Of a stretch of DNA of 64,000 nt, positions 61,037-64,000 are shown piece by piece. The stretch comes from Pseudomonas parafulva (GTDB taxonomy: Bacteria > Pseudomonadota > Gammaproteobacteria > Pseudomonadales > Pseudomonadaceae): assembly GCF_000800255.1 (NCBI RefSeq), contig NZ_CP009747.1, positions 1,736,001-1,800,000 on the forward strand. The letters run 5' to 3'. Position numbers and translations under genes: made by a program. Under the pieces are notes generated by a model. The model worked only from the letters and a program-made list of their open reading frames with translations. It was not told where the DNA came from and did not search any database. The stretch's first letter is position 1. Every line of letters starts with the position of its first letter.

Positions 61037-61993
61037 ATGCCCATCCGCTATCTACGCCAGCTTGGCCTGGCAGTGCTGGCCACTGTATTGCTCCCTGGCA
61101 TTGCCAGCGCCGAGCAGATCCTGCGTATCGGTTACCAGAAGTCCTCGACCCTGTTGACGCTGCTCAAGGCCCGAGGCGGCCTCGAGGACCGATTGCGCGC
61201 CCAAGGCATCCGCATTACATGGCATGAATTTCCCAGTGGGCTGCCCCTGTTGGAAGCCCTGAACCTGGGCAATGTCGATGTGTCTGCCGATGTCGCCGAC
61301 ACCGTACCGGTATTCACCCAGGCCGCAGGCGCCAGGCTGACCTACTTCGCCCGCGAGACGCCGTCGCCGAAGGCTCAGGCGATACTGGTGCCATCGGATT
61401 CGCCGCTTCGCACCCTGGCCGATCTGAAGGGCAAGCGCGTGGCGGTGACCAAGGCCGCCGGCAGTCATTACCTGCTGATCCAGGCGCTGGCCAAGGCCGG
61501 CCTGACGTTCAAGGACATCACCCCGGCCTACCTGATCCCCGCCGACGGCCGCGCCGCTTTCGAGAACCACAAGGTCGACGCCTGGGTAACCTGGGATCCC
61601 TTCGTGGCCAGCGCCCAGCGGCAGCAGAACGCGCGCATCCTGGCCGATGGTGAAGGGCTTGCCAGCTACCAGCGTTACTACCTGGCGAGCAGCGACTATG
61701 CCCAAGCTCACCCTGAGGTCCTGCAACAGGTGTACCTCGCCTTACGCGAAACCGGCGAGTGGACCCAGGCCAATCCGGCAGCGGCGGCGCGCATCCTGGG
61801 GCCATTGTGGGGCAACCTGGATAGCACCACCGTGCTACAGGCCAATGCCCGGCGCAGCTACGACGTACAGCCGGTGAAACCGGAAAACCTGGAGGAGCAA
61901 CAGCGCATCGCCGACGCGTTCCTGCATGAGGGGTTGTTGCCCAAGGCTGTCGATGCGAGGGACGTCAGCGTGTTCGTGCCGAGCACGCCTTGA
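61037..61993 (+). CDS. SsuA/TauA-type sulfonate-binding periplasmic protein (3)
   Basis: A 318-aa binding protein with a signal peptide (MPIRYLRQLGLAVLATVLLPGIASA-E). It begins the mature part with ILRIGYQKSSTLLTLLKARGGLE and contains FPSGLPLLEALNLGNVDVSADVADTVPVF and VDAWVTWDPFVASAQ, closest of the three to SsuA. The gene ends 42 bp from the convergent cheB gene. No ATPase or permease follows. Confidence 0.88.
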   Translation: MPIRYLRQLGLAVLATVLLPGIASAEQILRIGYQKSSTLLTLLKARGGLEDRLRAQGIRITWHEFPSGLPLLEALNLGNVDVSADVADTVPVFTQAAGARLTYFARETPSPKAQAILVPSDSPLRTLADLKGKRVAVTKAAGSHYLLIQALAKAGLTFKDITPAYLIPADGRAAFENHKVDAWVTWDPFVASAQRQQNARILADGEGLASYQRYYLASSDYAQAHPEVLQQVYLALRETGEWTQANPAAAARILGPLWGNLDSTTVLQANARRSYDVQPVKPENLEEQQRIADAFLHEGLLPKAVDARDVSVFVPSTP

Positions 61994-62034
61994 ACGTCGT
62001 TCAGTCGACAGCCCAATCACCCTGGCCTTGCCAG

Positions 62035-63117
62035 TCACTTGTGCACAATCGCCTGATGAATATCGCCCAGCGCCATGATGCGTTGGGCGGCATTGAGCTT
62101 GATGGCTTCCTTGGGCATGCCGAATACCACGCAGCTGGCTTCGTCCTGGGCGACGGTGGCGGCGCCGGCGTCGAGCATCTCTTTAAGACCGCGTGCACCG
62201 TCGTCGCCCATGCCGGTCATGATGATGCCGGTCGCGTTCTTGCCGGCGAAGCGGGCTACGGAGCGAAACAACACGTCGACCGACGGCCGATGGCGGTTCA
62301 CCAGTGGGCCTTCGACCACCTGGGCGTGATAGTAGGCGCCGCTGCGGGTCACCATCAGGTGCTTGCCCCCCGGCGCGATCAGCGCCAGGCCGGGCAACAC
62401 CCGGTCGTTGTTGCGCGCTTCACGCACTTCGATCTGGCAGAGGCTGTTGAGCCTTTCGGCAAAGGACGCGGTGAATTTCTCCGGCATGTGCTGCACGATC
62501 ACCAGGCCCGGGCACACCCTCGGTAGCGCGGTGAGCACCGTTTCCAGTGCCTGAGTGCCACCGGTGGACGTGCCGATGGCGACGATGCGTTCGGTGGTCT
62601 GTGCCATGGCCTGGCCGCCCGCGGCGGGCAGGATAGCGTCCGCGCTGAGCTTGCTCGCGGGCGCAGCCATCGGCGCAGGGCGCACCACACGCTTGCCCAG
62701 GTTCTTGACATTGGAGTGCGCCGCTGCCCGTATCGCCCCAACCAACTCAGCGGCGGACTCCATCAGAAAGCTCTTCAGCCCCGTGGTGGGTTTGGTGATG
62801 ATCTCCACCGCGCCGGCCGAGAGCGCCTGCAAGGAGGTTTCCGCGCCTTTTTGCGTCAGTGACGAGCAGATCACCACCGGCGTGGGCCGCTCGCTCATGA
62901 TTTTCCTGAGAAAGGTGATGCCGTCCATGCGCGGCATTTCCACATCCAGCACGATCACGTCCGGCCATTCGCGCGCCAGTTTGTCCATGGCGAAGATCGG
63001 ATCGGAAGCGGCGCCCATCACGCGGATGTCCGGCGTTTCGTTGAGAATCGCCAGCAGCACCTGGCGCACTACGGCCGAATCATCGACCAGCAGTACGCTG
63101 ATTTTTTTGGTAGGCAT
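62035..63117 (-). CDS. cheB: protein-glutamate methylesterase CheB
   Basis: A 360-aa two-domain chemotaxis protein. The N-terminal receiver has DDSAVVRQ and the phosphoacceptor Asp in [11 protein letters not shown]. The C-terminal methylesterase has the catalytic Ser (GTSTGG), His (QHMPEKF) and Asp (MTGMGDDGA). It removes methyl groups from chemoreceptors after phosphorylation by CheA. The start at 63117 overlaps cheD by 38 bp; the longer frame extends into cheD and is not used. The cheR-cheD-cheB order resembles a che2-type cluster. Confidence 0.93.
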   Translation of the reverse strand: MPTKKISVLLVDDSAVVRQVLLAILNETPDIRVMGAASDPIFAMDKLAREWPDVIVLDVEMPRMDGITFLRKIMSERPTPVVICSSLTQKGAETSLQALSAGAVEIITKPTTGLKSFLMESAAELVGAIRAAAHSNVKNLGKRVVRPAPMAAPASKLSADAILPAAGGQAMAQTTERIVAIGTSTGGTQALETVLTALPRVCPGLVIVQHMPEKFTASFAERLNSLCQIEVREARNNDRVLPGLALIAPGGKHLMVTRSGAYYHAQVVEGPLVNRHRPSVDVLFRSVARFAGKNATGIIMTGMGDDGARGLKEMLDAGAATVAQDEASCVVFGMPKEAIKLNAAQRIMALGDIHQAIVHK

Positions 63118-63613
63118 CTTTACGCAGGGTTCCCATTGGTTGGTGCCGGACCCAGACATTGCCGGTCCACAGGTCGAAGAGGATGGTGCGGTAGCCGGTG
63201 CTGCCCATGTCCTGGGCGGCCAGGTGCAGGTGATGACGTTCGGCCAAGGCCAAGGCCGCACGGATGTTCAGGCTGGCCACGTCCTGATCGGGCAGGTGGC
63301 GATGCTGCTCAGGGAACATCTCGCCACCGCCGAACACTTTCACCTGATAGTCACGCGCCCGCGTGCCGTGGGCCCTGGCGTGGCGCAGCAGCAGTTCGAG
63401 GGCCTCGTCGGCGTACTTGCCGTCCAGCGGCTGGTCGCGGCGGGTACGGGCCGGCAGCATGAAATGGCACATCCCGCCGATCAGGCGTTGCGGGTGCCAC
63501 AAGGTGAATGCCACGCAGGAGCCGAGCAGGGTCCGCAACCGCAGGGGGCGCGTGGCGAAGCTGACTTGACCGGGCGCCAGGATCAGTTCGGTGGTTTTCG
63601 TGGCTGTTTTCAT
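63080..63613 (-). CDS. cheD: chemoreceptor glutamine deamidase CheD
   Basis: A 177-aa CheD. The catalytic Cys and His are in LLGSCVAF and [16 protein letters not shown] and [11 protein letters not shown] are also typical. It deamidates Gln residues of chemoreceptors and so prepares methylation sites. Its start overlaps the cheR stop by 4 bp and its end overlaps cheB by 38 bp, so the three genes are tightly coupled. Confidence 0.93.
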   Translation of the reverse strand: MKTATKTTELILAPGQVSFATRPLRLRTLLGSCVAFTLWHPQRLIGGMCHFMLPARTRRDQPLDGKYADEALELLLRHARAHGTRARDYQVKVFGGGEMFPEQHRHLPDQDVASLNIRAALALAERHHLHLAAQDMGSTGYRTILFDLWTGNVWVRHQPMGTLRKDAYQKNQRTAGR

Positions 63614-64000
63614 GGTTTGCGATAGATCGACGGCGCCACCAGCTTCAACGTGTCGTTCACGCCGTGCAGGCTTTCCGAGTGGCTGATGATGAAGTAGCCG
63701 CCGGGCTTGAGCTGGGGCAGCAAACGCGCGACCACCTGGCGCTTGGTGGGTTGATCGAAATAGATCATCACGTTGCGCAGGAAGATCACATCGAACTCGC
63801 CCAGCCCAGGCAGCGGCTCGTTGAGGTTGACCTGGATGAAATTGACCCGGTTGCGCAGCGACTTGTCGATCAGGAATGTACCTTCCTGGCGGCCAACGCC
63901 TTTCAGGCAGTACTTGCTCAGCAGCGGCTGGGGCAGGGTACTGGCACGCTCCATGGCGTAGTGCCCGCTGCGCGCCTTGGCCAGCACCTGGGTGCTGATG
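63610..64000 (-). CDS. cheR: chemotaxis protein methyltransferase CheR (C-terminal part)
   Basis: The frame runs off the right edge; about 130 residues of the C-terminus are present. They match the CheR SAM-dependent domain: the AKARSGHYAMERAS region, VNFIQVNLNEPLP, FDVIFLRNVMIYF, then the GGYFIISHSESLHG end. CheR methylates receptor glutamates, opposing CheB. The N-terminal substrate-binding domain lies outside the window. Confidence 0.93.
   Translation of the reverse strand, partial: ISTQVLAKARSGHYAMERASTLPQPLLSKYCLKGVGRQEGTFLIDKSLRNRVNFIQVNLNEPLPGLGEFDVIFLRNVMIYFDQPTKRQVVARLLPQLKPGGYFIISHSESLHGVNDTLKLVAPSIYRKP

Overview
The window is a GC-rich, densely coded stretch of a gamma-proteobacterial chromosome. 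Gene content and protein sequences (YbiT, RlhA, DksA2, EfeUOB, the CheR-CheD-CheB group, GntP, several fluorescent-pseudomonad small proteins) fit Pseudomonas, most likely the P. putida/P. fluorescens complex. This is judged from remembered family sequences, not from a search. No rRNA, tRNA or CRISPR array was seen.

Layout. 0-2 kb: end of an RstB-like sensor kinase and the ABC-F ATPase YbiT. 2-5 kb: a small accessory patch with a 5'-truncated phage-type integrase, an SDR, a PL7 alginate-lyase-like protein and orphan small genes. 5-10 kb: HWE-type sensor kinase, Ogt, a PP1-type phosphatase, a chromosomal KfrA-like protein with a palindromic operator array, and small stress/secreted proteins. 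10-13 kb: a zinc-starvation pair (dihydroorotase paralogue plus DksA2) behind a Zur-like box, then MgtC. 13-20 kb: an orphan CrtZ-type hydroxylase, a DyP peroxidase, a KGG protein, Ku, RlhA, a RidA-family protein, TrmK and a LysR regulator. 20-30 kb: an MFS transporter, secreted small proteins, a long structured repeat, then an amino-acid-type ABC transporter/GntR/DUF1989 operon with a sigma-54-like promoter and a FadR-type operator, and an NAD-binding reductase. 30-35 kb: a Fur-boxed efeU-efeO-efeB-efeM iron operon. 35-37 kb: a gluconate-type permease, a peroxiredoxin and small proteins. 37.7-44.4 kb: a tightly overlapping eight-gene operon (thermostable-hemolysin-family protein, acyl adenylase, haem-oxygenase-like diiron oxidase, SDR, TPR protein, response regulator, sensor kinase, small protein). 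44.4-47.9 kb: DUF2252, a four-domain rhodanese and cysteine dioxygenase. 48-62 kb: an organosulfur scavenging region with three sulfonate-type binding proteins, two FMN monooxygenases, a peptide-type ABC transporter, a class II aldolase, a DszC/SfnB-like flavoenzyme and a LysR regulator. 62-64 kb: cheB, cheD and part of cheR.

The parts judged most worth follow-up are: (1) the 37.7-44.4 kb operon, which looks like a small-molecule or lipid pathway with its own two-component system; (2) a roughly 270-bp repeat present three times whose sequence differences preserve several hairpins, including compensatory base-pair changes; (3) the sigma-54/FadR-type-controlled DUF1989 operon; (4) the organosulfur region, which has three sulfonate-type binding proteins and no cognate permease.
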